Positions 1 through 8,269 of a stretch of 45,337 nt of DNA are shown here, one piece after another. This DNA comes from Streptomyces triticagri (GTDB lineage: Bacteria > Actinomycetota > Actinomycetes > Streptomycetales > Streptomycetaceae). The position numbers were made by a program, and so were the translations under genes. The stretch lies in the NCBI RefSeq assembly GCF_003429565.1, contig NZ_QUAK01000003.1, forward strand, positions 16,029 to 61,365. Direction: 5' to 3'. Under the pieces are notes generated by a model. The model was not told the DNA's origin, did not search any database, and saw only the letters and a program-made list of their open reading frames with translations. Every line of letters starts with the position of its first letter. Within the stretch, counting starts at the first letter, position 1.

Positions 1-1149
1 GGCACGGTCGCGCCGGGTTACGAGCCCGTCAGGGACGCCTTCGTACGGAACTTCGAGACGCTCGGCGAGCGCGGCGCCGCGGTGGCCGTGCACCGGCACG
101 GCCGCAAGGTCGTCGACCTGTGGGGCGGGGTGCGCGACGTGGACGGCGAGACGCCGTGGCAGCCCGACACCGCGCAGATAGTCCGCTCGGCGACGAAGGG
201 CGTCGCCGCCGCGGTGCCGCTGATCCTGCACCAGCGCGGACTGCTCGACCTGGACGCTCCGGTCGGGGCGTACTGGCCCGAGTTCAAGGCCCACGGCAAG
301 GAACGCACCCTGGTACGCCACCTGCTCACCCACCGCGCCGGCGTCCCCGCTCTCGACCACCCGCTGACCTTGGACGAGCTCGACCGGGCGCCCGCCGCGG
401 TCGCCGCACAGGCCCCCGCATGGGAGCCGGGCACGGCGCACGGCTACCACGCACAGACCTTCGGCTGGCTGGTCGGCGAACTCGTCCGGCGGGTCACCGG
501 GCGCAGCCTCGGCCGCTGGATCGACGAGGAGATCGCCGGGCCGCTCGGGCTCGAACTGTGGCTCGGCCTGCCGGACGCACGGGCCGGCCAGGTCGGCCGG
601 GTGGGCCGCCTCGAGCCGCCCGCGCAGTCGTCCGCGCTGCGGCTGCGGGCCAAGCGGAGCGTCGCGGAGGCGTACGCGGATCCCGAGTCGCTGACCCGGC
701 GGGCGTTCGGCGCGCTCGCCTCGTACGACGAGAACGCGCCCGCGTACCGCGCCGCGGAGCTGCCCGCCTCCAACGGCATCGCGACGGCCCGGGCGCTGTC
801 CGGTTTCTACGCCTCGCTGCTCGGTGAGGTGGAGCGGGGCGACGGGACGTGGGCGCGCTCGCTGTTCGTGCCGGCGACGGTGACGGCGGCGCGTACGGAG
901 GAGTCGGCGGGGCCGGACCGGGTCCTTGTCGTCAACACGCGGTTCGGGCTCGGGTACATGCTGCACGGTGCGGCTTCGCCGCTGCTGGGGCCGGGGTCCT
1001 TCGGTCACCCCGGCCGGGGTGGTCCGCTCGGCTTCGCGGATCCCTCGTCCGGGGTGGCCCTCGGCTACGTCACGAACGGCCTCCAGCGGGGGGTCACCGC
1101 AGACCCCCGAGCGCAAGCGCTCGTCCGGGCGGTGAAGTCGACGACCTGA
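1..1149 (+). CDS. serine hydrolase of the beta-lactamase / EstB esterase family, 5' truncated by the window
   Basis: Serine hydrolase with a penicillin-recognising fold, probably an esterase or class-C-like hydrolase. The reading frame is open from base 1, and the first residues (GTVAPGYEPVRDAFVRNF) already match the family's N-terminal region, so the start codon lies outside the window; the GTG at 82 is internal. 382 residues are visible. The nucleophile motif is S-A-T-K (visible Ser63/Lys66), the second motif is a Tyr at visible position 149 (GYHAQTFGW), and the C-terminal F-G-H-P-G-R-G-G stands where the KTG/HTG element is expected. VVDLWGG near the N-terminus is typical of EstB-like proteins. 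No signal peptide can be judged because the start is missing. The substrate is unknown. The gene is followed by a repeat-filled gap. Confidence 0.85.
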   Translation, partial: GTVAPGYEPVRDAFVRNFETLGERGAAVAVHRHGRKVVDLWGGVRDVDGETPWQPDTAQIVRSATKGVAAAVPLILHQRGLLDLDAPVGAYWPEFKAHGKERTLVRHLLTHRAGVPALDHPLTLDELDRAPAAVAAQAPAWEPGTAHGYHAQTFGWLVGELVRRVTGRSLGRWIDEEIAGPLGLELWLGLPDARAGQVGRVGRLEPPAQSSALRLRAKRSVAEAYADPESLTRRAFGALASYDENAPAYRAAELPASNGIATARALSGFYASLLGEVERGDGTWARSLFVPATVTAARTEESAGPDRVLVVNTRFGLGYMLHGAASPLLGPGSFGHPGRGGPLGFADPSSGVALGYVTNGLQRGVTADPRAQALVRAVKSTT

Positions 1150-1169
1150 CCTCCGGTCGGGGTCTCCAG

Positions 1170-1526
1170 GGTGTCGGGCCTCCAGCCCGTCCCCCACGTC
1201 CAGCCCGTCCGGCACCACCTTCAGCCCGTCGGGCACCAAATCCAGCCCGTCCGGCGTTTGAGGACGTGGCCGCCAGGCCGATGCGTTTCAGCCCGTAGGG
1301 CACTCTCTCAGCCCGTCCGGCGTTTGAGGACGTCTTTTGACCGGCGGTCAAGCACGTGGCTTCCAGGGCTCCGCCCCGGACCCCGCTCCTCAAGCGCCGG
1401 AGGGGCTGATTGGGGCTCCGCCCCGGACCCCGCTCCTCAAGCGCCGGAGGGGCTGAGTGTGGTGCCGGAGGGGCTGAATATGGTGCCGGAAGGGCTGAAC
1501 GTGGTGCCGGATGGACTGGACTGAGC
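1170..1526. repeat. intergenic REP-like repeat cluster A (no gene seen)
   Basis: This 380-bp gap holds no credible gene. It is built from a repeat whose core reads CAGCCCGTCCGGCGTTTGAG. Complete cores lie near 1242-1264 and 1314-1335, with partial CAGCCCGT(C)GGGCAC copies at 1199, 1221 and 1294. From about 1385 the unit appears inverted (CTCAAGCGCCGGAGGGGCTG), twice in full and then as degenerating G-G-G-C-T-G fragments to 1525. The inverted arrangement could fold into long hairpins and may terminate transcription from both sides. A palindrome TTGACCGGCGGTCAA lies near 1337-1351 and recurs in clusters C and D. Confidence 0.8.
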
Positions 1527-1529
1527 CCG

Positions 1530-2381
1530 CTAGCCGGGCAGCAGCATCAGGGAGATGCCGAGGGCCATGACTCCCGCGGCCAGGACACGGGGGAGGCCGA
1601 AGCGTTCCTTGAAGAAGAGCGTTCCGATCCCCGCTCCCACGATGATCGACGACTCCCGAAGCGCCGCGATCGGCGCCAGCGCCGCCCGCGTCTGGGCCCA
1701 GAGCACAAGCCCGTAGGCCACCACCGACAGCGCCGCGCCCAGCAGCCCCCGTAGCGCGTACGGCCGTAGCAGGGAAGGCAGTTCGGCCCCGTGGCGGCGC
1801 AGGGCGAACAGGGGGATGGCCAGGCCCTCGAGGATCATCAGCCAGGCGACGTAGCCGAGCGGCGTGCCCGAGGCCCGCACCCCGACCCCGTCCACGACCG
1901 TGTACGCCGCGATCGCGAGCCCCGTGGCGACCGCCGCCACCAGCGCGGCCCAGTGCGGCCGCCGCCCCGAGCCGCGGATGCCCCACAGGGCGAGCCCGAC
2001 CAGGCCCGTGCTGGCGACCACGACACCCGCCGACTGCCAGGCGTCGATGCTCTCGCCCACGAACACCGCGGCCGCCACCGTCACCACCAGCGGCGCCGTA
2101 CCCCGGGCGATCGGATACATCTGCCCGAAGTCCCCGAGGCTGAACGACCGCATGAGCAGCGTCATATAGGCCACGTGCAGCACCGCGGAGGCGAGGAGCG
2201 CCGGCCAGGCACCCGCCGCCGGGAGCGGCGCGAAGCAGGCGAGGACCGCGCCGATCAGCGCACCGCCGCCGGACACCAGCGTGAAGGCGAGCAGCTGGTC
2301 CTTGATGTGGTGCGCCATCGCGTTCCAGGACGCGTGGGTGACGGCCGCCAGGACGACGGCCGCGGCGACTGTCGGGCTCAC
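1530..2381 (-). CDS. EamA/DMT-superfamily transporter
   Basis: Integral membrane permease of the drug/metabolite transporter superfamily, 283 residues, the usual length for a ten-helix protein made of two repeated EamA halves. Hydrophobic segments follow one another throughout (for example AAVVLAAVTHASWNAMAHH at the N-terminus and VLAAGVMALGISLMLLPG at the C-terminus). The two related halves meet around residue 140. The start is GTG, sharing GTGA with the stop of the upstream YbaK-like gene, which indicates translational coupling. Substrate unknown; EamA proteins export amino acids, metabolites or drugs. The pairing with a deacylase is seen but not explained. The stop faces repeat cluster A, which could serve as terminator. 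Confidence 0.85.
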   Translation of the reverse strand: MSPTVAAAVVLAAVTHASWNAMAHHIKDQLLAFTLVSGGGALIGAVLACFAPLPAAGAWPALLASAVLHVAYMTLLMRSFSLGDFGQMYPIARGTAPLVVTVAAAVFVGESIDAWQSAGVVVASTGLVGLALWGIRGSGRRPHWAALVAAVATGLAIAAYTVVDGVGVRASGTPLGYVAWLMILEGLAIPLFALRRHGAELPSLLRPYALRGLLGAALSVVAYGLVLWAQTRAALAPIAALRESSIIVGAGIGTLFFKERFGLPRVLAAGVMALGISLMLLPG

Positions 2382-2917
2382 GCGGAGCGCTCGGCGTCGT
2401 CCCCGGCCGACTGCTCACGTACGTCCACGAGCGCGCCGCCCGCGTGCGCGACCAGATCCTTGGGCGCCATCGGGAACACCGTGTGCGGGGTGCCGGCCGC
2501 CGCCCACACCACCGCGTGGTCGAGCAGCCCGCGGTCGGCGAGCACCCTGGTGCGGGTCCGGTGGCCGAAGGGCGGCACGCCGCCGATCGCATAGCCGGTG
2601 GTCTCCCGCACCAGGTCGGCCTTCGCCCGCGTCACCTTCTCGGCCCCGAGCTCGTGCCGTACCCGCTCCAGGTCGACCCGCGAGGAGCCGTCCATCAGGA
2701 CCAGGACGGGCACCCCGTCGGCCGCGAAGATCAGGGACTTGACGATCTCGCTGAGCTCGCAGCCGATCGCCGCGGCGGCCTCCGCGGCCGTACGGGTCGC
2801 CTCCGGGAAGGCGCGGACGTCGTCGAGCAGCCGCTCGAGCCCGAGCTCGCGCAGGGCCTCGGCGAAGCGGGGGTGGGCGGCGGGGCCGGCGGGCGTGGCG
2901 GTGTCTTCAGTGCTCAT
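2378..2917 (-). CDS. YbaK/EbsC family aminoacyl-tRNA deacylase
   Basis: Probable trans-editing deacylase that hydrolyses misacylated tRNA, such as Cys-tRNAPro or Ala-tRNAPro, in the cytosol. 179 residues, matching the single-domain family. The conserved core runs from SEIVKSLIFAADG, containing the catalytic Lys, through VPVLVLMDGSSRVDL and TGYAIGGVPPFGH to AGTPHTVFPM. The start is the ATG at 2915-2917, giving MSTEDTATPAG. The open frame extends further upstream but without family similarity. The gene overlaps the downstream transporter by four bases (GTGA), so the two are probably one transcript. Which tRNA is edited cannot be read from the sequence. Confidence 0.85.
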   Translation of the reverse strand: MSTEDTATPAGPAAHPRFAEALRELGLERLLDDVRAFPEATRTAAEAAAAIGCELSEIVKSLIFAADGVPVLVLMDGSSRVDLERVRHELGAEKVTRAKADLVRETTGYAIGGVPPFGHRTRTRVLADRGLLDHAVVWAAAGTPHTVFPMAPKDLVAHAGGALVDVREQSAGDDAERSA

Positions 2918-2999
2918 GGACGGCCACGCTAGCTGTCGGTGTATGGGGCATGCGAACCAGTTCCGATACGTGACATCCCCCCGGGCTCGGCCCCGTCCG

Positions 3000-4673
3000 T
3001 CAGCCTGCGGACTTGAGCACCGAGGCCACCAGCGGACCCGCCGACTCGCCGCCGCGCCCGCCCTGTTGGACGACCGCCGCCGCGGCCATGTCGCCGCTCC
3101 AGGCAGCGAACCAGCCGTTGGGCTTCTTCTGCCCGTCGACCTCCGCCGAACCGGTCTTGCCGCCGATGTCACCGCTCATGCCGGCCATCGCCTCGGCCGC
3201 GGACCCGGACGTCGCCGTGTAGTTGAGCAGGGTCCGCAGCTGGCTGTGCGCCTTCGGGTCCAGCTTGCGCGGCGCGGTGGCCAGGGTGCGGTTGTCGACC
3301 TCCGGGGAGACCACGTACGGCTGCTTGAAGGTGCCGGTCTTGGCGGTCGAGATGAACGAGGCCACATTCAGCGGGCTCATCCGGACCCCGCCCTGCCCGA
3401 TCAGCGAGGCCGCCTTCTGTGCGTCCTTCTGCACCGGCACCGCACCGTCGAAGGTGGGCACACCGCTCGTCCAGTTGCCCTTGCCGAGCCCGAAGACCTC
3501 CTGCGCCTGCTTGGTCAGATCGCCGTCGCCGAGCTTCTTGGCCTGGGTGATGAAGGCGGTGTTGCACGATGCGGCGAAGCTGTCCCGGAACGTACCGCCG
3601 TCGATCTTGAACTTCTCGACGTTCTGGAACTTCCAGCCCCCGTACGTGGCGTACTTGGGGCACGGGTGCTTCTTGCCGACGCCGGCCAGGTTCTTCTCGA
3701 GCAGCATCGAGGAGGTGACGATCTTCATCGTGGAACCGGGCGCGAGGGAGCCCTGGAAGGCCACATTGAAGCCGCCCGGACGGGAGTTGGCGGCCGCGAG
3801 GATCTCGCCGGTGCTCGGCTTGAGCACCACGACGGAGGCCTGCTGCCGGGAGCCCGCCTCCTTCTCCGCCGCGGCCTGCGCGCTCGCCGAGATGGTGGTC
3901 TTCAGCGTGCCGGGCGTCCCCTTGGAGAGGGTGACCAGGGTCTTGTCGGGCAGCGCCTTGCCGTCGTCGGACTTCCCGCCCTCGCCGTCGGTGCCGTCCT
4001 CGGCCGGCCTGCCGCGCACGATCTGCAGCTCGACGCCGGCGTCGCCGCCCGCCTTCTTGCCGTACTTCTCGCGCAGGCTGTCCAGGACACCGCCGAGCGA
4101 GGGGTACTTGTCCTCGGTGAGCTCGGCGCCGTCGCGGTCCACGGCCTTGATGGGCGGGGTGCCCGCCTCGCCGGTGCGCAACCGGTCGCCCTCGCGCAGA
4201 TCGGGGTGCAGCACGGTCGGCTTCCAGTCGACCACCGGCTGTCCGGTCTTCTCACTGCGGACGACGGTCAGTTCGGAGGCGTACGCGAGCGGCTTGCTCT
4301 TGCCCTTGTAGAAGACCTGGGCCGACACCTTGAACGGGACCTTGGTGCCGGTCCGCTTTCCCGGAGTGAGCTGAACCTTGTCCAGGCGGGCGTCCTTGCG
4401 GTATCCGGTCAGGGCGGTGCGGGCGGCGGCCGAGTCGTCGGTGTGCGCGGCCGCTTCCGCGGTGTCGCCCTTCGACCAGGCGGTGAGGAATTCGTTCGCG
4501 GTGGTCCTCACCTCGGCCGCGCTGGGCGGCCCGGTGCGCGCCGAGCGCTGCTCGGTGGCCTGCTGACCACCGTCGTCGCCGTTGTCGACGAGCAGGTACG
4601 CGGTCACCCCGACGGCCGCCACCGCGACGCCGATCGCGCACGCGGACAGCGCGACCTTCATCTCCTTGGACAT
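3000..4673 (-). CDS. penicillin-binding protein (class B transpeptidase with MecA-N/NTF2-like domain)
   Basis: D,D-transpeptidase that cross-links peptidoglycan outside the membrane. 557 residues from the ATG at 4673. A single membrane anchor lies near residues 5-28 (ALSACAIGVAVAAVGVTAYL). An NTF2-like/MecA_N domain follows (about 45-160, beginning TTANEFLTAWSKGDTAEAA), then the transpeptidase domain. The three active-site motifs are present: S-T-M-K (Ser314, Lys317), S-C-N and K-T-G (Lys506). Start choice is uncertain. For ATG 4673 a GGAG abuts the codon with no spacing. An in-frame GTG at 4709, adding 12 residues with several arginines, lies 11 nt after a good GGAGGAG and may be the real start. 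The gene is downstream of pmt on the same strand. Confidence 0.88.
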   Translation of the reverse strand: MSKEMKVALSACAIGVAVAAVGVTAYLLVDNGDDGGQQATEQRSARTGPPSAAEVRTTANEFLTAWSKGDTAEAAAHTDDSAAARTALTGYRKDARLDKVQLTPGKRTGTKVPFKVSAQVFYKGKSKPLAYASELTVVRSEKTGQPVVDWKPTVLHPDLREGDRLRTGEAGTPPIKAVDRDGAELTEDKYPSLGGVLDSLREKYGKKAGGDAGVELQIVRGRPAEDGTDGEGGKSDDGKALPDKTLVTLSKGTPGTLKTTISASAQAAAEKEAGSRQQASVVVLKPSTGEILAAANSRPGGFNVAFQGSLAPGSTMKIVTSSMLLEKNLAGVGKKHPCPKYATYGGWKFQNVEKFKIDGGTFRDSFAASCNTAFITQAKKLGDGDLTKQAQEVFGLGKGNWTSGVPTFDGAVPVQKDAQKAASLIGQGGVRMSPLNVASFISTAKTGTFKQPYVVSPEVDNRTLATAPRKLDPKAHSQLRTLLNYTATSGSAAEAMAGMSGDIGGKTGSAEVDGQKKPNGWFAAWSGDMAAAAVVQQGGRGGESAGPLVASVLKSAG

Positions 4674-4825
4674 CTCCTCGCGCCCCTGGACGCGCCCTCT
4701 TCTACCCACAGCCCTGCCCGCTCCTCCGGTTGTCGCCCCACGCCTCTGCCGGACTGCGCACCCTATCCGGCCCGTATCACGCCCGGCACTCAAGGGGTCA
4801 CCGTGCGCTTCAGGTGCTGCTCCGG

Positions 4826-6559
4826 TCAGACCCAGGTGTCGAACCACATACGGGAGCGCCACTGGTCGATGGGGATCGGCTGACCCGTGTAGATCGGCCA
4901 GAAGTAGATGAAGTTCCAGACGATGAGCAGGACCAGGACGCCGGAGGCGACCGCGCCGATCGTGCGCCGCCGTTCCGTGGCACCCGGCGGCCCGAGCAGT
5001 GCGCCGATCATCATCGCCACCGCCAGACACAGGAACGGTACGAAGACCACCGCGTAGAACACGAAGATGGTCCGCTCCTGATAGGCGAACCACGGCAGAT
5101 ACCCGGCCGCGACCCCGCAGAGGATCGCCCCGGCCCGCCAGTCGCGCCGCAGCAGCCAGCGCCACACGACGTAGGCGAGCGCGAAGCAGCCCGCCCACCA
5201 CAGCAGCGGGGTGCCGAGCGCGAGGACCTCACTGGCGCACTTGTCCGCGGTGCCCGACGGACAGCCGTCACGGCCGGGACCCGGCGACTCGTAGTAGTAG
5301 GACACCGGGCGGCCTGCGACCAGCCAACTCCACGGATTCGACTGGTAGGTGTGGTTGTCGGTCAGCGAGACATGGAACTGGTAGACGGTGTACTCGTAGT
5401 GCCACAGACTGCGCACCCAGTCCGGCAGCCAGGTCCAACTGCCGCCCTGGCCCGCCTCGGTGGCCCAGTCCCGCAGATAGCCCTTGTCGCTGAGGATCCA
5501 GCCGGTCCAGGACGCGACGTAGGTGACGATCGCGACCGGCACGGTGGAGACGAAGGCCGGCAGCACGTCCCGGCGCAGCACCGCGCGGTACGGTGCGGCG
5601 GCGCCGGCGGTGCGACGGGCGCCGACGTCCCACAGGACCGACATCAGGGCGAAGGCGGCCAGGACGTACAGGCCGTTCCACTTGGTGGCGAAGGCGAGGC
5701 CCAGGCAGACGCCCGCGGCCAGCCGCCAGGGACGCCATCCAAGGCGCAGCTCGTCACCGACGAAGACGTCCGGGCGCACCACACCGTCGGGATCCGTCGG
5801 CAGCGCCGCGGCGAGCCGGGCCCGCACCCTGTCCCGGTCGATCACCAGGCAGCCGAACGCGGCGAGCACGAAGAACATCACGATCAGATCGAGCAGTGCG
5901 GTGCGGCTCATCACGAAGTGCAGCCCGTCCACCGCGAGCAGCCCGCCCGCCAGACAGCCGAGGAACGTGGAGCGGAACAGCCTGCGCCCGATCCGGCACA
6001 GCATCAGGACGGACAGGGTGCCGAGCACGGCGACCATGAACCGCCAGCCGAACGGATCGAAGCCGAACATCCACTCGCCGAGCCCGATGATCCACTTGCC
6101 GACCGGCGGATGGACCACGTACGAGGGATCGGTCGGGACGGTCACCCCCGAGCCCTGGCTCAGGACGGTGTCGTCGAAGTTCTTCGGCCACTCGACCTCG
6201 TAGCCGCGCTGGATCAGCGCCCAGGCGTCCTTGGCGTAGTACGTCTCGTCGAATATGACGTCGTGCGGCTTGCCGAGCCGCCAGAAGCGGAGCGCCCCCG
6301 CCACCAGGGCCACCAGCAGCGGCCCCGCCCAGGCGAGCACCTTCACCAGGCGGGCGGCCCGGTCGGCGGGGATGCCGAGCGCCGCCCACAGGCGCGGGCC
6401 CGGTTCGCGGTACGGGGGGACCAGCCGCTCGCGCACCGGGGTTCTGGGCGCCGGGACGTACCCGAAACGGCGCAGCCGACGCTGCCACGACGGCTGCTGC
6501 TGTCCGGCCGGGCCCTGTTGCCGGGCGGCGGCGTCGGTGGAGGACGCGGTACTGGTCAC
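4826..6559 (-). CDS. pmt: polyprenyl-phosphate-mannose protein O-mannosyltransferase
   Basis: GT39 membrane enzyme that moves mannose from polyprenyl-phosphomannose to Ser/Thr of proteins being exported. 577 residues with many membrane helices. Family landmarks are the acidic pair in the first outer loop (VIFDETYYAKDAW), VHPPVGKWIIGLGEWMFG and the aromatic C-terminal part ending SRMWFDTWV. About 90 N-terminal residues, rich in Gln, Arg and Pro, precede the first helix. The start is GTG (MTSTASSTDAA). A TACGAT hexamer lies 6 nt upstream of the GTG, which suggests a leaderless transcript. The gene is divergent from rsmI across a 147-bp gap. In Streptomyces this glycosylation system acts on lipoproteins and cell-wall enzymes (family knowledge); the neighbouring transpeptidase is a possible but unproven client. 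Confidence 0.93.
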   Translation of the reverse strand: MTSTASSTDAAARQQGPAGQQQPSWQRRLRRFGYVPAPRTPVRERLVPPYREPGPRLWAALGIPADRAARLVKVLAWAGPLLVALVAGALRFWRLGKPHDVIFDETYYAKDAWALIQRGYEVEWPKNFDDTVLSQGSGVTVPTDPSYVVHPPVGKWIIGLGEWMFGFDPFGWRFMVAVLGTLSVLMLCRIGRRLFRSTFLGCLAGGLLAVDGLHFVMSRTALLDLIVMFFVLAAFGCLVIDRDRVRARLAAALPTDPDGVVRPDVFVGDELRLGWRPWRLAAGVCLGLAFATKWNGLYVLAAFALMSVLWDVGARRTAGAAAPYRAVLRRDVLPAFVSTVPVAIVTYVASWTGWILSDKGYLRDWATEAGQGGSWTWLPDWVRSLWHYEYTVYQFHVSLTDNHTYQSNPWSWLVAGRPVSYYYESPGPGRDGCPSGTADKCASEVLALGTPLLWWAGCFALAYVVWRWLLRRDWRAGAILCGVAAGYLPWFAYQERTIFVFYAVVFVPFLCLAVAMMIGALLGPPGATERRRTIGAVASGVLVLLIVWNFIYFWPIYTGQPIPIDQWRSRMWFDTWV

Positions 6560-6706
6560 CGCGCCATCGTAGGGAACCGTCCTGTGCGAGTCCCGCGCCG
6601 TCCCGGCGTGGAACCGGATGCCCCTCCACCGGTTGTGCAGGGGCGGGCGGTACGGCCTCGGCTGCGGCCGACCGGGTGCCCGGTGGCGGGCTGCGAGGAT
6701 GGGGGC
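6560..6706. promoter_or_regulatory. divergent promoter region pmt / rsmI
   Basis: 147 bp between two divergent start codons. On the minus strand TACGAT (6571-6566) is followed by six bases and then the pmt GTG, as expected for a leaderless actinobacterial promoter. On the plus strand GAGGAT precedes GGGGGC and the rsmI GTG, a weaker version of the same layout. No convincing -35 box is seen for either. Confidence 0.4.
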
Positions 6707-7570
6707 GTGACTGGAACGCTCGTACTCGCAGGGACGCCCATCGGGGACACCGCCGACGCACCGCCGCGGCTGGCCGCCGAGCTGGCCGCCGCCGACATCG
6801 TCGCCGCCGAGGACACCCGCCGGCTCCGGCGCCTCACCCAGGCGCTCGAGGTGCAGCCGCGCGGCCGGATCGTCTCGTACTTCGAGGGGAACGAGAGCGC
6901 CCGTACGCCCGAGCTCGTCGAGGCGCTCGCGGGCGGTGCGCGGGTCCTCCTGGTCACCGACGCGGGCATGCCGTCGGTGTCCGACCCCGGCTACCGACTG
7001 GTCGCGGCCGCGGTGGAGCAGGACATCCGGGTCACCGCGGTGCCCGGCCCCTCCGCCGTCCTCACCGCCCTCGCCCTCTCCGGCCTGCCCGTCGACCGCT
7101 TCTGCTTCGAGGGCTTCCTGCCCCGCAAGGCCGGCGAACGCCTCGGCCGCCTCCGCGAGGCCGCCGCCGAACGCCGCACGCTCGTCTACTTCGAGGCCCC
7201 GCACCGCCTCGACGACACCCTCGCCGCGATGGCCGAGGCCTTCGGCGGGGAGCGCCGCGCAGCCGTCTGCCGCGAGCTGACCAAGACGTACGAGGAGGTG
7301 CGGCGCGGGCCGCTCACCGAGCTCGCCGCCTGGGCCGCCGAGGGCGTACGCGGTGAGATCACGGTCGTCGTCGAGGGGGCGCCCGAGGTCACCGAGGAGC
7401 TCGACGCCGAGGAACTGGTCCGCAGGGTGCGGGTGCGGGAGGAGGCGGGCGAGCGCCGCAAGGAGGCGATCGCCGCGGTCGCGGCCGCTGCGGGGCTGCC
7501 CAAGCGGGAGGTCTTCGATGCCGTCGTCGCGGCAAAGAATGCGGCTCGGCAGTCCCCGAGCAAGCCATAG
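6707..7570 (+). CDS. rsmI: 16S rRNA (cytidine-1402-2'-O)-methyltransferase
   Basis: SAM-dependent methyltransferase that 2'-O-methylates C1402 in the decoding centre of 16S rRNA. 287 residues, the normal RsmI length. The tetrapyrrole-methylase fold is marked by LVLAGTPIGDTADAPPRL at the N-terminus, ADIVAAEDTRRLRRL, TDAGMPSVSDPGYRLV and PGPSAVLTALALSGLP; the C-terminal part carries CRELTKTYEEVRRGPL. The GTG start was chosen because family similarity begins within its first residues (MTGTLVLAG) and a G-rich stretch precedes it; the longer upstream frame overlaps pmt on the other strand. A strong hairpin 120 bp after the stop probably ends the transcript. Confidence 0.95.
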   Translation: MTGTLVLAGTPIGDTADAPPRLAAELAAADIVAAEDTRRLRRLTQALEVQPRGRIVSYFEGNESARTPELVEALAGGARVLLVTDAGMPSVSDPGYRLVAAAVEQDIRVTAVPGPSAVLTALALSGLPVDRFCFEGFLPRKAGERLGRLREAAAERRTLVYFEAPHRLDDTLAAMAEAFGGERRAAVCRELTKTYEEVRRGPLTELAAWAAEGVRGEITVVVEGAPEVTEELDAEELVRRVRVREEAGERRKEAIAAVAAAAGLPKREVFDAVVAAKNAARQSPSKP

Positions 7571-7690
7571 GGACTATCGTAAAAAGCAAAGCAAAGGCCG
7601 CGCATCAGGCACTTTCCCCATGACGGCACCAAAACCGCGCCAATAGTCGACAGGCCTGGTGCGCTCACCGCCATCGAGGCGTCCACTGGA

Positions 7691-7714
7691 GTGGAGGGCG
7701 GCTTCGCCCTCCAC
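7691..7714 (+). terminator. hairpin terminator downstream of rsmI
   Basis: Perfect 10-bp stem GTGGAGGGCG / CGCCCTCCAC closing a GCTT tetraloop, 120 bp after the rsmI stop and 55 bp before the next start. No U-tract follows, which is normal for G+C-rich actinobacteria. Confidence 0.7.
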
Positions 7715-7768
7715 CCGGTGGGCCCCGCCCTCCGGGGCGTCCTCGTCCGACGGACCAGAGGAGCCGGC

Positions 7769-8269
7769 ATGAGCGAGATCACCGGCCGTGAGGCGGGCCT
7801 TCCGGGGCCCGCGGCGGCATCGTCCCCTTCCACGCCGTCATCCGCTTCACCTCGCCCCACGCCGGTGGCCACGGCGCATGAGTCGTACGCGTTCGCCTGC
7901 ATGCGGTGCGGGCACGGGTGGGAGCAGGACTACACGATCGAGCACCACGTGGACGGCAAGGGCAACGAGTTCGTGACGTACCTGGCCGAGGGACACCGGG
8001 TGCCGTCGCCGCTGTCGCGCCCCACGTGCCTCAACTGCGGCGGCCACGTGGTCCGGATCATGCGCGCGGGGCGGGTCTCGTCGGTACGGGACGTCGCGCG
8101 GCGACTGTACGAGGGGCCGGCGGAGCCGGCTCCTGGGGTCGGGGTCACGTCCCCGGAGCCCCCTTCGGAGGGTTCGGGCGCGAGCGAGGGGGAGGCACAT
8201 CACTGGCACCTGTCGGACCTCCTGCACCCGTTCCGGGGCCGGGGCAACTCCAGCCCGTCCGGCGATTGA
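7769..8269 (+). CDS. conserved hypothetical protein with a CxxC zinc-ribbon-like pair
   Basis: 166 residues, function unknown. The centre holds two Cys pairs in a zinc-ribbon arrangement, C-M-R-C-G-H-G-W followed 41 residues later by C-L-N-C-G-G, and a His pair in IEHHVDGKGNEF. The first ~30 residues are Ala/Pro/Ser-rich and probably disordered. A second conserved-looking block is EAHHWHLSDLLHPFRGRGN near the end. No membrane segment or signal peptide. The ATG at 7769 follows GAGGAG with 6-nt spacing; an earlier in-frame ATG at 7691 lies in the terminator hairpin and is rejected. The last residues (SSPSGD) and the TGA come from the first unit of the 29-bp repeat array, so the native C-terminus has probably been replaced. 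Confidence 0.75.
   Translation: MSEITGREAGLPGPAAASSPSTPSSASPRPTPVATAHESYAFACMRCGHGWEQDYTIEHHVDGKGNEFVTYLAEGHRVPSPLSRPTCLNCGGHVVRIMRAGRVSSVRDVARRLYEGPAEPAPGVGVTSPEPPSEGSGASEGEAHHWHLSDLLHPFRGRGNSSPSGD

Noticed and set aside
4730..7570. 946-codon open frame antisense to pmt and running into rsmI, and similar giant frames at 2598-4883, 15260-17878, 17056-19011 and 19957-22038
   Set aside because: Antisense shadows caused by high G+C. Their translations are Arg/Gly/His-rich without family similarity, and each lies opposite a clearly identified gene.
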